From: Anisus vortex
Lineage: Eukaryota > Mollusca > Gastropoda > Planorbidae
Reading direction: 5' to 3'
Assembly: GCA_949126835.1 (NCBI GenBank)
Contig: OX421507.1
Location: 31,944,882 to 32,008,881, forward strand
Length of the DNA stretch: 64,000 nucleotides
How positions within the stretch are numbered: position 1 is the stretch's first letter; each line of letters begins with the position of its first letter. A program made the position numbers and the translations under genes. Below, in pieces: positions 63,722 through 64,000 of this stretch. Below the pieces are notes generated by a model. The model saw nothing but the letters and a program-made list of their open reading frames with translations, was not told the origin of the DNA and did no database searches.

Positions 63722-63807
63722 CTATAAATAAAATGTTTAAACAATACAATGAGTTAATCACTATAATGTAATAGTCCTTCTACACAATCAATCTTTTACA
63801 AAAGAAA

Positions 63808-64000
63808 TAAAGTATCACGTCAGACCAAATTGATCCATAAGGCCAGTGAAAAAGCATTCACCAGTTTCTGTATCCACAAAAAAACTAGAGGATTGTGTGG
63901 ACAGCACAATGCCCAGCTGCCTTTACTTTCCCCTACCACTAAAGTCAGGTACCCATCAGAGCTGGGTAGACTCAGGGACACTCTCCAGACCAGGGAACAA
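63808..64000 (-). mobile_element. SINE-A copy, cut by window edge
   Basis: AAAGTATCACGTCAGACC tail, ACTAGAGGATTGTGTGG, CAGGTACCCATCAGAGCTGG, GGGACACTCTCCAGACC. The head lies beyond 64000. Confidence 0.87.

Overview
The window looks like an AT-rich invertebrate nuclear genome, most likely a gastropod or other mollusc. Three lines of evidence support this: intron-split animal genes, several tRNA-derived SINE families and a CR1/L2-like LINE, and a very high load of minisatellites. No species was identified by search. There is no operon structure and there are no bacterial genes. I found no convincing functional tRNA or rRNA gene.

Four host genes can be modelled with splice sites and matching intron phases. 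(1) A chloride intracellular channel (CLIC) gene, + strand, two coding exons at 6229-6450 and 8638-9168, 250 aa. (2) An ankyrin-repeat gene, - strand, three coding exons (24246-22566, 21984-21726, 19703-19214), 809 aa. It has about 16-17 ANK repeats and, after a linker, a short motif resembling RHIM/amyloid-signalling motifs. (3) Mitochondrial ribosomal protein mL51 (MRPL51), + strand, four coding exons spread over 32220-46850, 204 aa. (4) The last six exons of an espin/forked/taperin-like actin-associated protein, - strand, 63721-52141, whose 5' part lies beyond the right edge. A THAP-like ORF (18364-18546, -) and a decayed transposase-like gene inside MRPL51 intron 1 are the other protein-coding traces.

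The rest is repeats. Large tandem arrays have periods of 81, 37, 54, 33, 44/45, 24, 27, 32, 34, 43, 13, 41, 17, 42, 29 and 44 bp. Transposable elements include a 5'-truncated LINE with reverse transcriptase (59256-60790, -) and 3' fragments of it elsewhere. One SINE family shares that LINE's 3' tail. A second SINE family is present in about 15 copies. Several non-autonomous DNA transposons have visible terminal inverted repeats and target-site duplications: hAT-like, Tc1/mariner-like, piggyBac-like and one unassigned with an 11-bp duplication. Two Helitron-like copies are also present.

The most notable observations are these. Minisatellites in MRPL51 start at a splice donor (27-bp units, intron 2) and end at a splice acceptor (34-bp units, intron 3), with units that resemble the splice site itself. 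MRPL51 intron 3 holds a multi-level nest of hAT elements with readable duplications. A Helitron-like copy has its empty target site preserved in the surrounding tandem repeat. A 29-bp satellite has grown out of an internal SINE segment. The ankyrin protein carries a possible amyloid-type signalling motif.
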